Source: an uncultured Ruminococcus sp. (lineage in GTDB: Bacteria > Bacillota_A > Clostridia > Oscillospirales > Ruminococcaceae). From it: a DNA stretch of 7,349 nt. Shown one piece after another: positions 1-5,786 of the stretch. Position 1 is the stretch's first letter. Each line of letters starts with the position of its first letter. The notes under the pieces were generated by a model. The model saw nothing but the letters and a program-made list of their open reading frames with translations. It was not told where the DNA came from and did not search any database. The stretch is from the NCBI GenBank assembly GCA_946629405.1, contig CAMOXW010000207.1, positions 1-7,349 on the forward strand, in the 5' to 3' direction. The position numbers and the translations under genes were made by a program.

Positions 1-588
1 CCCTATGACAAGGCAAAGGTCTACCTGAACATTGCCTTTATGGATGACCTTAAGACCAACCCGGAAAATATCAATTCAGGCTTGATAATCCGCGACAATG
101 AGATAGTTGAGGAATATACCGGTACGACATCTGAAACAGGTGAGATTATCCGCCCGCAATACGGCGAGATGTACGCGAACATCAGGTGCAGCCGTATGTC
201 GCTTGATATCCCGGTATACTGGGGCAGCGATATTGAGCTCTACGAAAGGGGAGCGTGCCAGTCAACAGGCTCGGTGGTTGTCGGTGATGTTGGAAATTCG
301 GTTATCAGCGCTCATGAAGACACGTTTTTCTCTGAGCTTTCATCATTGCAGGTTGGCGATGAGGTCATTATAAAGACTAATTACGGGGAGTTCACCTATA
401 AGGTCAGGGAGCTTATTTCTTTCAAAAGGGATAACAACAAATATGTTGTACCTACTGAGGATACGCGGCTCACACTTTATACCTGCAAGAAAAACGTTCT
501 CGGCTCATCTGACGAGCGTATAGGCGTTATCTGTGAGCCGACAGGAAAAAAATTCTATATTCCGGCAGGGGAGGAAGCTGCAAAATGA
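1..588 (+). CDS. Sortase family transpeptidase, class D-like (5' end outside window)
   Basis: Sortases are membrane-anchored cysteine transpeptidases that cleave a C-terminal sorting signal and attach surface proteins to the cell wall or to a pilus subunit. The reading frame is open from base 1. The first Met (base 40) has no Shine-Dalgarno sequence before it, and the residues ahead of it (PYDKAKVYLNIAF) read as real protein, so the true start and the expected N-terminal membrane anchor lie upstream. Counting from that Met, the catalytic triad is visible: His92 in SAHEDTFF, Cys149 in LTLYTC, and Arg160 in SSDERIGV. These sit in a sortase-like beta-barrel fold (YANIRCSRMSLDIPVYWG, then VGDEVIIKTNYGEFTYKV). 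The TLYTC form suggests class D, but the class is not certain. The usual GHR after the barrel strand is AHE here. The substrate is unknown, since no LPXTG-type protein lies in the window. The stop overlaps the next start. Confidence 0.9.
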   Translation, partial: PYDKAKVYLNIAFMDDLKTNPENINSGLIIRDNEIVEEYTGTTSETGEIIRPQYGEMYANIRCSRMSLDIPVYWGSDIELYERGACQSTGSVVVGDVGNSVISAHEDTFFSELSSLQVGDEVIIKTNYGEFTYKVRELISFKRDNNKYVVPTEDTRLTLYTCKKNVLGSSDERIGVICEPTGKKFYIPAGEEAAK

Positions 589-1502
589 AGAAGATCAGCA
601 CATACATCCCCTCACTTATAGCAGCGGTGCTTCTGGTGTTCTGTTTCCTGGGAGGTTCAGCTGCAATGATCGCAGATGTTTATCTGACAGAGGATAAGAC
701 CTCAGCCTTTGCTGAAAAGGAAAAGCTCGGCGATAAATCAATGGCTGCGATCGAAAAATACTACAAAGAAAGGGCAGCTTCCACCGGAATACCTGCTTCT
801 GTATTCGTTGACAATATAAGCAGCGATTACGTCAGCAGTGTTATTGAAGAATATATCAGCGCGACCTACAAAGCTCTTGATAACGGCGGAAAATTCAACC
901 CTGAAGTTCCTGTGAACCCTCAGCTTGAATCAGCAATAGACAAGTTCTTCAATGATTACGCTGACGAGATAGGCTATGAAAAGGACGAAAAGTTCATCAA
1001 GAAGCTTGATGCAACAAAGAAAAACGCCTACAAGACTGTAGGTGACTGCTGCGACATATTCAAGGTGGATTCAATGAACAGTCACGGGCTGCTGAAAAAG
1101 CTCTCACGGCTGTATTCAAAGCGATATAAGCTCACAGCATTTGTATTCGGATCAATGGCAATTCTGATCACCTTGCTTTTCATCATCCACAGAAAGTACA
1201 AGCGAGAGGTGCTGTACTGGTGCGGAGTACCTGTGCTGTTAGCCGGCATAATCGGACTCATTCCAAGCGCCTATCTCATATCGGCGGAGTATTACGACTC
1301 ATTCACGATCAAGCAGCCGCAGGTATTCAGGGCTTACACAAGGGCAATGTACAAGCTGACGGAGAGCTTCGCCGCTGTTTCGACAGCTCTTATCGTGACA
1401 GGGGTATGCCTTATTGTCGTGTACAAGTTTGTGACCGGCAGGCCGGAAAAGTCAGCTGTACCGGATGATCCGGCCAAAGTGCAGGAAAAAGAGACTGATT
1501 AA
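585..1502 (+). CDS. Uncharacterised four-helix membrane protein coupled to the sortase
   Basis: I do not recognise this 305-residue protein. Its ATG overlaps the sortase stop (ATGA, bases 585-588). A GGGGAGG ribosome site at 568-574 lies 10 nt upstream, inside the sortase gene, which points to translational coupling. Predicted membrane segments lie at about residues 8-30, 183-202, 209-232 and 262-281. By the positive-inside rule (HRKYKRE at 202-208 in the cytoplasm), residues 31-182 and 233-261 face outward. The large outer domain is rich in Lys, Glu, Asp and Tyr, looks mostly helical, and holds a Cys pair at 155-156. The C-terminal tail (residues 282-305) is charged and cytoplasmic. There is no LPXTG motif, lipobox or enzymatic motif that I can see. 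From its position it may help the sortase or its substrate at the membrane, but this is inference. Confidence 0.85.
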   Translation: MKKISTYIPSLIAAVLLVFCFLGGSAAMIADVYLTEDKTSAFAEKEKLGDKSMAAIEKYYKERAASTGIPASVFVDNISSDYVSSVIEEYISATYKALDNGGKFNPEVPVNPQLESAIDKFFNDYADEIGYEKDEKFIKKLDATKKNAYKTVGDCCDIFKVDSMNSHGLLKKLSRLYSKRYKLTAFVFGSMAILITLLFIIHRKYKREVLYWCGVPVLLAGIIGLIPSAYLISAEYYDSFTIKQPQVFRAYTRAMYKLTESFAAVSTALIVTGVCLIVVYKFVTGRPEKSAVPDDPAKVQEKETD

Positions 1503-1525
1503 ATGAAAAAAATCCAGATAAATTA

Positions 1526-1554
1526 TTGACATTCCGTTAATTGGATGCTATAAT
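1526..1554 (+). promoter_or_regulatory. SigA-type promoter of the aquaporin gene
   Basis: Consensus -35 TTGACA (1526-1531) and consensus -10 TATAAT (1549-1554) are separated by 17 nt, with an extended -10 TG at 1546-1547. Transcription should start near 1561, about 38 nt before the start codon. No terminator hairpin is visible between the upstream gene and this promoter, so some read-through from the sortase operon is possible. Confidence 0.88.
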
Positions 1555-1562
1555 AAATTAAA

Positions 1563-1575
1563 CTGGAATTTCCAG
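1563..1575 (+). promoter_or_regulatory. Perfect palindrome at the aquaporin transcription start (candidate operator)
   Basis: CTGGAA-T-TTCCAG is a perfect 6+1+6 palindrome beginning about 2 nt after the predicted transcription start. A protein bound here would block promoter escape. A matching half-site, TCCAG, occurs upstream of the -35 box at 1513-1517. The stem is too short, and lacks a T-run, for a terminator. The regulator is unknown and no regulator gene is in the window. Confidence 0.45.
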
Positions 1576-1598
1576 AATAATCTTAATGGAGGCAAAAA

Positions 1599-2321
1599 AT
1601 GTCATTAGTATCAATCAGAAAATATGTAGCTGAGTTCTTCGGTACCTTCACACTGGTATTTCTCGGCTGCGGAACCGCAATGATCCTCGGCTGTGGAGAA
1701 CCTGGAGGATACATTGCAACAGCTCTCGCTTTCGGACTCGTTATCGTAGGAATGGCTTACTGTGTCGGCAACGTTTCAGGATGTCATATTAATCCCGCGG
1801 TATCACTTGCAGTCTATATTAACGGAGGCATGACAGCAACTGATTTCTGCGGATATGCGGTATCTCAGTGCGCCGGTTCACTTTTCGGCACAGTAATGCT
1901 GAGATTGATATTCGGTCTCAGAGATCTCGGCGATGCAACTGCTGCTGAAGGAAAGGACTGGGGCATGGGTGCGAACACACTTGCCGGAGTTGATGACAGC
2001 ATAATCGCAGGACTTCTCGTTGAGATAATCCTCACGTTCATCTTTGTGTTTGTTATCCTCGGAGTTACATCAAAGAAGGCGAACCACGGCTCATTCGGCG
2101 GACTTATCATAGGCTTTACCCTTGTTCTTGTTCACCTTTTTGGTATCGGAATGACAGGTACTTCCGTTAATCCTGCAAGAAGCCTCTGGCCGGCAGTATT
2201 CGCTCTCGGCGATGCTATCAAGCAGCTCTGGGTATTCATTGTAGGTCCGTTCATCGGAGCTTTCATTGCCGCAGTTCTTCACAAGTTCCTTGAAGCTGAT
2301 CTTACCGAAAATAAGCAGTAA
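1599..2321 (+). CDS. aqpZ: MIP-family water channel (aquaporin Z-like)
   Basis: This is an integral membrane channel of the major intrinsic protein family, 240 residues, close to E. coli AqpZ in length. Both pore-lining NPA motifs are present: HINPAV (NPA at 65-67) and SVNPARS (NPA at 191-193). The four aromatic/Arg filter positions known from AqpZ are all kept: Phe45 (LAFGL), His179 (LVHLFGI), Thr188 (TGTSV) and Arg194 (NPARS). In the family, this set marks a narrow, water-selective pore, whereas glycerol facilitators have smaller residues at the Phe and His positions. The usual two hydrophobic repeats of three helices are evident. The start has a good ribosome site, GGAGG at 1588-1592 with a 6-nt spacer. 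The gene is monocistronic, with its own promoter and terminator and no glycerol genes beside it, which fits a role in osmotic water flux. The actual transport specificity is inferred. Confidence 0.93.
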   Translation: MSLVSIRKYVAEFFGTFTLVFLGCGTAMILGCGEPGGYIATALAFGLVIVGMAYCVGNVSGCHINPAVSLAVYINGGMTATDFCGYAVSQCAGSLFGTVMLRLIFGLRDLGDATAAEGKDWGMGANTLAGVDDSIIAGLLVEIILTFIFVFVILGVTSKKANHGSFGGLIIGFTLVLVHLFGIGMTGTSVNPARSLWPAVFALGDAIKQLWVFIVGPFIGAFIAAVLHKFLEADLTENKQ

Positions 2322-2327
2322 AACAGG

Positions 2328-2356
2328 AGTGCGTCCATAACGGACGCACTTTTTTT
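2328..2356 (+). terminator. Intrinsic terminator of the aquaporin gene
   Basis: A perfect 9-bp stem, AGTGCGTCC (2328-2336) with GGACGCACT (2342-2350), encloses a 5-nt loop and runs straight into a seven-T tract (2350-2356). It begins 7 nt after the aquaporin stop codon. Confidence 0.93.
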
Positions 2357-2383
2357 GAAAATTTCTGAAATTTTTTCAAAAAA
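2351..2383. repeat. A/T-rich inverted repeat and UP-like element before the tRNA promoter
   Basis: TTTTTTGAAAA (2351-2361) and TTTTCAAAAAA (2373-2383) are perfect 11-bp inverted copies separated by 11 nt. The left arm includes the T-tract of the aquaporin terminator, and the right arm ends 3 nt before the tRNA -35 box. Phased A and T tracts at this place resemble UP elements, which bind the RNA polymerase alpha subunit and strengthen stable-RNA promoters. That role is inferred from position and composition. Confidence 0.5.
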
Positions 2384-2386
2384 GGC

Positions 2387-2415
2387 TTGACAAATCAAAT
2401 TTTAGGTGCTATAAT
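2387..2415 (+). promoter_or_regulatory. SigA-type promoter of the tRNA-Pro gene
   Basis: TTGACA (2387-2392) and TATAAT (2410-2415) are separated by 17 nt, with a TG extended -10 at 2407-2408. The expected start near 2422 gives a precursor leader of roughly 23 nt before the mature tRNA, to be removed by RNase P. The boxes match consensus fully, as expected for a stable RNA gene. Confidence 0.88.
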
Positions 2416-2444
2416 ATATATCGTTGATTGCGATGAACAACTGA

Positions 2445-2520
2445 CTGGGTGTGGCGCAGTTGGTAGCGCGCTACCTTGGGGTGGTAGAGGCCGTGGGTTC
2501 AAGTCCCGTCACTCAGACCA
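2445..2520 (+). tRNA. tRNA-Pro, anticodon GGG
   Basis: A full 76-nt cloverleaf can be folded by eye. The acceptor stem is CTGGGTG (2445-2451) with CACTCAG (2510-2516), all paired with one G-U. The D arm is GCGC/GCGC around AGTTGGTA. The anticodon stem CTACC/GGTAG is perfect, with loop TTGGGGT placing anticodon GGG at 2478-2480 and G at position 37. The variable loop is AGGCC. The T arm is GTGGG/CCCGT around TTCAAGT. The discriminator base is A and CCA is encoded (2518-2520). The C1-G72 first pair is a known identity feature of bacterial tRNA-Pro and supports the assignment. It should read CCC and CCU. The outer two pairs of the T stem are G-U and U-G wobbles. The gene stands alone, with its own promoter and terminator. 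Confidence 0.96.
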
Positions 2521-2537
2521 GTACGCGATCAGCGTAC
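2521..2537 (+). other. Short hairpin directly after the tRNA CCA
   Basis: GTACGC (2521-2526) and GCGTAC (2532-2537) form a perfect 6-bp stem with a 5-nt loop, starting at the first base after the encoded CCA. It has no T-run, so it is not a terminator. It lies in the 3' trailer that must be removed during tRNA maturation, and could act as a processing or stability element. Confidence 0.5.
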
Positions 2538-2543
2538 CCCTGT

Positions 2544-2576
2544 AGAGCTCCGGTGCAATAGTGCCGGAGCTCTTTT
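2544..2576 (+). terminator. Intrinsic terminator of the tRNA-Pro gene
   Basis: AGAGCTCCGG (2544-2553) and CCGGAGCTCT (2564-2573) form a perfect 10-bp stem with a 10-nt loop, followed by a short TTTT run (2573-2576) and then CTGT. The T-tract is modest but the stem is strong, and it closes the tRNA unit. Confidence 0.85.
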
Positions 2577-2603
2577 CTGTGCCCAGAAAATATTCACCAG
2601 CGG

Positions 2604-2632
2604 TTGACTAATCTTAATCTATATGGTATAAT
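2604..2632 (+). promoter_or_regulatory. SigA-type promoter of the uridylyltransferase gene
   Basis: TTGACT (2604-2609) and TATAAT (2627-2632) are separated by 17 nt, with a TG extended -10 at 2624-2625. Transcription should begin near 2639. It follows the tRNA terminator, so the downstream gene appears to be its own unit. Confidence 0.82.
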
Positions 2633-2638
2633 GAATGA

Positions 2639-2780
2639 AACAGCATTTATTATACTTTATTCAATGGCCCTTGCAGATACGCAGAACAAGGTTCTGCTCC
2701 ATGTAGTCGGGCGATCATATCATAACGTTTACGCTTTTATGATACAATATAATAAATAAATCATCTTCGGAGGAAGTGCA
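2639..2780 (+). promoter_or_regulatory. Long structured 5' leader of the uridylyltransferase mRNA
   Basis: About 142 nt separate the predicted transcript start from the ATG. The leader holds two perfect inverted repeats. One is GCAGAAC-AAG-GTTCTGC (2681-2697). The other is TATCATAA (2718-2725) with TTATGATA (2737-2744), around an 11-nt loop. Neither is followed by a T-run. The ribosome site GGAGGA (2769-2774) lies outside both. I do not recognise a known riboswitch class. The leader may be only a passive 5' UTR. Confidence 0.4.
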
Positions 2781-4007
2781 ATGAATTACAGCGAAGCAGC
2801 AGCTATTCTCGGCAAATACGGTCAGGAGCATATTCTGAGGTATTACCCTGAGCTTGACGATAAAGAAAAGACGGACCTTCTTTCACAGATTTCTCTCATA
2901 GATTTTTCAGTCCTTGAAAACCTCGGCGGAAGCGATGCTTCAGCTGCAAGAGGTGAATTTGAACCGCTCGGAGCGGTAACAGTAGAAGAAATAGCCTGTA
3001 AAAGCGATTCCTATCGGTCAGCCGGGCTTAAAGCTATCAGGGAAGGCAAGGTAGCTGCCGTTCTGCTTGCAGGCGGACAAGGGACGCGTCTCGGCTTTGA
3101 TAAGCCCAAGGGAATGTTCAATATCGGTATTGACCGCGAGCTTTATATATTTGAATGTCTTATCAACAATCTTCTTGACGTCGTTAAAGCGGCTGATGCA
3201 TGGGTACCGCTCTACATCATGACAAGTGAGAAGAACAATGCGGATACTGTTGAATTCTTCCGCAGTAAGGATTATTTTGGTTATTCACCTGAACATATCC
3301 GTTTTTTCATACAGGATATGGCTCCGTCTGTCGATACAAACGGAAAGATCTATATGGAAGGTCCCGCTAAGATCTCAATGTCCCCAAATGGCAACGGAGG
3401 CTGGTTCTCATCGCTTGTAAGAGCAGGTCTTCTTGAAGATATCAAAACACGCGGAGTTGAGTGGCTTAACGTTTTTGCGGTTGATAACGTTCTGCAGCGT
3501 ATTGCGGACCCGCTGTTTGTGGGTGCTGTTATAGAATCTGGTCTTCAGTCGGGCGGCAAGGTCGTCAGCAAGGCTGACCCTGAGGAAAGAGTCGGAGTTC
3601 TGTGTCTTGAAGATGGAATGCCATCGATAGTTGAATACTATGAAATGACCGATGAGATGAGAACCCGGCTTGACGAAAACGGAAGACTTGCCTACAGATA
3701 CGGTGTTATTCTCAACTACCTTTTCAATACTGCCAAGCTCGAGCAGATAGTAAATGAAAAGATGCCTGTTCATGTTGTAAGCAAAAAGATACCCTACATG
3801 GACGAAAACGGCAGTCTTATAAGTCCCTCCTCGCCGAATGGGTATAAATTCGAGACACTTGTACTTGACATGGTGCATATGCAGGATAGCTGCCTCGCTT
3901 ATGAGGTAGTCCGCGAGAAAGAATTCGCACCGGTAAAGAATCCAACAGGAGTAGATTCAGTAGAGTCTGCACGCGAGCTTCTCAGACATAACGGCGTTGA
4001 GCTATGA
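2781..4007 (+). CDS. UDPGP-family uridylyltransferase (UAP1-like UDP-sugar pyrophosphorylase)
   Basis: The enzyme joins UTP and a sugar 1-phosphate to give a UDP-sugar and pyrophosphate in the cytoplasm, feeding glycan and envelope synthesis. The 408-residue protein carries the nucleotide-binding signature LAGGQGTRLGFDKPKG (residues 96-111), the uridine-binding MSPNGNGG (200-207), the metal-site-like VDN (234-236), and KKIPYMDENG (335-344). From memory it follows human UAP1 (UDP-GlcNAc pyrophosphorylase) block by block, including VPLYIMTS, the ADP-F segment and the YEVVREKEFAPVKN stretch (374-387). It is shorter than the roughly 500-residue eukaryotic enzyme. The block that reads GNIANHFF in UAP1 is GVILNYLF here (308-315), so the sugar may be GlcNAc, GalNAc, Glc or Gal, and the sequence alone does not settle this. 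GGAGGA at 2769-2774 fixes the start. It has its own promoter and terminator. Confidence 0.9.
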   Translation: MNYSEAAAILGKYGQEHILRYYPELDDKEKTDLLSQISLIDFSVLENLGGSDASAARGEFEPLGAVTVEEIACKSDSYRSAGLKAIREGKVAAVLLAGGQGTRLGFDKPKGMFNIGIDRELYIFECLINNLLDVVKAADAWVPLYIMTSEKNNADTVEFFRSKDYFGYSPEHIRFFIQDMAPSVDTNGKIYMEGPAKISMSPNGNGGWFSSLVRAGLLEDIKTRGVEWLNVFAVDNVLQRIADPLFVGAVIESGLQSGGKVVSKADPEERVGVLCLEDGMPSIVEYYEMTDEMRTRLDENGRLAYRYGVILNYLFNTAKLEQIVNEKMPVHVVSKKIPYMDENGSLISPSSPNGYKFETLVLDMVHMQDSCLAYEVVREKEFAPVKNPTGVDSVESARELLRHNGVEL

Positions 4008-4023
4008 AAAACTCTGAATTTTG

Positions 4024-4049
4024 CAGGCGGATTTGTTCCGCCTGTTTTT
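4024..4049 (+). terminator. Intrinsic terminator between the uridylyltransferase and exporter genes
   Basis: CAGGCGGA (4024-4031) and TCCGCCTG (4037-4044) form a perfect 8-bp stem with a 5-nt loop, followed by TTTTT (4045-4049). It ends only 14 nt before the start codon of the next gene, and I see no promoter in that gap. It may therefore act as a partial terminator that lets some transcription through to the exporter genes. Confidence 0.87.
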
Positions 4050-4053
4050 ATAC

Positions 4054-4060
4054 AAGGTGA
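4054..4060 (+). promoter_or_regulatory. Ribosome binding site of the first exporter gene
   Basis: AAGGTGA matches the 3' half of the Shine-Dalgarno consensus (AGGTGA) rather than its GGAGG core, and lies 3 nt before the ATG at 4064. It is squeezed between the terminator T-run and the start codon. It supports the choice of start, as does the typical exporter N-terminus MRKILKYLRNYRKEL. Confidence 0.6.
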
Positions 4061-4063
4061 ATT

Positions 4064-5785
4064 ATGAGAAAAATATTAAAATACCTGAGGAACTACCGCA
4101 AGGAGCTTATATTCGGACCTTTTTTCAAGCTGCTCGAGGCTGTATTCGAGCTGCTTGTCCCGATGGTAATGGCGAAAATAATCGACAAAGGCATTGCAAA
4201 TAATGACAATACCTATATTTTCCGTATGAGTGGGCTGATTGTCGTGCTTGGAGTATTCGGTCTCGGATTTGCGCTGACCTGCCAGTACCTTGCAGCCCGC
4301 TGTGCTTACGGCTTCGGGACTGAGTTGAGGGAGGCCATGTTCAAGCATATCAATTCACTTTCCTACAGCGGTATTGATAAGATAGGCACGTCCTCCCTCG
4401 TGAACCGGCTGACAAACGATACCAACACTGTCCAGAACGGTGTGAATATGTTTATACGTCTTGCTGTAAGAGCGCCGTTTCTTGTTATCGGAGCAGCGGC
4501 TATGGCAGTCATGATCGACCTGCGGCTTTCACTGATATTCTTTGTTGTAGCGCCGTTTATTTCGCTTGTCATATTCCTCATAATGCGGAGGACGATACCG
4601 ATGTACCGGAAGGCTCAGCAGAAGCTTGACCGCGCTTCAATGCTGACCCGGGAAAATATCGAGGGTACAAGAGTGATACGCGCTTTTTCGCGTCAGCAGG
4701 AAGAAATAGATGAATTTCGCGAGGCCGTTGACGACATAGCAGACTGCTCTATAGCCGTCGGAAAGCTTTCCGCGATACTTAACCCTGTAGCGTTCATGGT
4801 AATGAACCTCGGGATCGTTGCGATAGTCTGGTTCGGAGGAGTACGCATTGACGCAGGAAACCTCACTCAGGGCGAGCTGACCGCATTCACCAATTATATG
4901 ACCCAGATTCTACTTGCACTTGTCGTGCTTGCGAATCTTATCGTAACGTTCACGAAGGCTTTTGCAGCGGCTTCAAGAGTAAGTGAGGTATTCGATATTG
5001 CACCCGAAGGAAACGGCTCAGAGACTGCCGGAAATGCCTTTCAGGGCGCACTGGTGGAATTCAGGAATGTTTCTTTCAGATACGATTCAGCTGGTGACAG
5101 CTCTGTGAAGAATGTAAGTTTCCGGCTCGGAAATGGACAGACCCTCGGCGTGATCGGCGGTACAGGCAGCGGCAAGTCCACTCTTGCAAGCCTTATCCCA
5201 TGCTTTTACAGGGCGACTGAGGGTGAAGTTCTAATCAAAGGCATAAATGCAAATGACTGGGAGCATGAAAGTCTTCGCCGGATGATAGGATTTGTGCCGC
5301 AGAAAGCAGTTCTTTTCTCAGGTACCCTGCGTGATAATCTCAAATGGCGCAAGGCTGACGCGACTGACGATGAAATGATAGCTGCACTGAAAACCGCACA
5401 GGCATGGGAATTTGTATCAAAGCTCCCAGACGGCCTCGATTCGCCTGTATCACAGGGAGGCAAGAACTTCTCCGGCGGTCAGAAGCAGAGGCTCTCGATA
5501 GCGAGGGCACTTGTAGGCTCGCCTGAGATACTTATTCTTGACGATTCAACGAGTGCTCTTGATTATGCTACCGATCTTGCATTGAGAAGAGCGTTGAAGA
5601 CGGATATGGCTGAAACGGCAGTTATCATGATAACCCAGCGTGCAACTTCGCTGACAGATGCAGACGTTATAGTAGTAATGGACGATGGTGAAGCTGCCGG
5701 TACAGGCACGCACAGTGAGCTTGTTGAAAGCTGTGCTGTGTACAGCGAAATATACCGTTCGCAGATGAACGAGAGGGAGGGATAA
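4064..5785 (+). CDS. ABC exporter half-transporter, degenerate-site subunit (BmrC/LmrC-like)
   Basis: This 573-residue protein fuses a six-helix exporter membrane domain (about residues 15-300) to an ATPase domain (about 330-573). It should act in the cytoplasmic membrane as half of a drug- or lipid-type exporter. The ATPase motifs are Walker A GGTGSGKST (365-373), Q-loop Gln413, signature FSGGQ (469-473), and Walker B ILILDD (489-494). Two catalytic residues differ from consensus: Asp494 stands where the catalytic Glu should be, and Gln525 (MITQRAT) where the H-loop His should be. In the BmrCD, LmrCD and TM287/288 families this pattern marks the subunit whose own Walker motifs line the inactive site. 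The next gene starts 1 nt after its stop and encodes the complementary partner. The substrate cannot be read from the sequence. Confidence 0.94.
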   Translation: MRKILKYLRNYRKELIFGPFFKLLEAVFELLVPMVMAKIIDKGIANNDNTYIFRMSGLIVVLGVFGLGFALTCQYLAARCAYGFGTELREAMFKHINSLSYSGIDKIGTSSLVNRLTNDTNTVQNGVNMFIRLAVRAPFLVIGAAAMAVMIDLRLSLIFFVVAPFISLVIFLIMRRTIPMYRKAQQKLDRASMLTRENIEGTRVIRAFSRQQEEIDEFREAVDDIADCSIAVGKLSAILNPVAFMVMNLGIVAIVWFGGVRIDAGNLTQGELTAFTNYMTQILLALVVLANLIVTFTKAFAAASRVSEVFDIAPEGNGSETAGNAFQGALVEFRNVSFRYDSAGDSSVKNVSFRLGNGQTLGVIGGTGSGKSTLASLIPCFYRATEGEVLIKGINANDWEHESLRRMIGFVPQKAVLFSGTLRDNLKWRKADATDDEMIAALKTAQAWEFVSKLPDGLDSPVSQGGKNFSGGQKQRLSIARALVGSPEILILDDSTSALDYATDLALRRALKTDMAETAVIMITQRATSLTDADVIVVMDDGEAAGTGTHSELVESCAVYSEIYRSQMNEREG

Positions 5786-5786
5786 G

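Noticed and set aside
40..588. Met at base 40 as the true start of the sortase
   Set aside because: It has no ribosome site, the frame is open upstream to base 1 with plausible protein sequence, and a start here would lack the membrane anchor expected of a sortase.
1503..1525. A terminator for the sortase operon before the aquaporin promoter
   Set aside because: There is an A-rich stretch but no stem-loop with a T-run on the plus strand. The palindrome at 1563-1575 has only a 6-bp stem with a 1-nt centre and no T-tract.
2728..2753. A second promoter close to the uridylyltransferase start (TACAAT at 2743 or TATAAT at 2748)
   Set aside because: No acceptable -35 box is found at 16-18 nt upstream of either. 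The A/T-rich sequence alone gives such matches by chance.
2664..2759. A 31-codon open frame (ATG at 2664) in the uridylyltransferase leader, as a possible leader peptide
   Set aside because: It has no Shine-Dalgarno sequence and no run of regulatory codons, and it overlaps both hairpins. Two other ATGs at 2631 and 2635 overlap the -10 box or lie upstream of the predicted transcript start.
3408..3878. A 156-codon open frame on the minus strand
   Set aside because: It is antisense to conserved UAP-family blocks of the uridylyltransferase and shows no recognisable domain or ribosome site.
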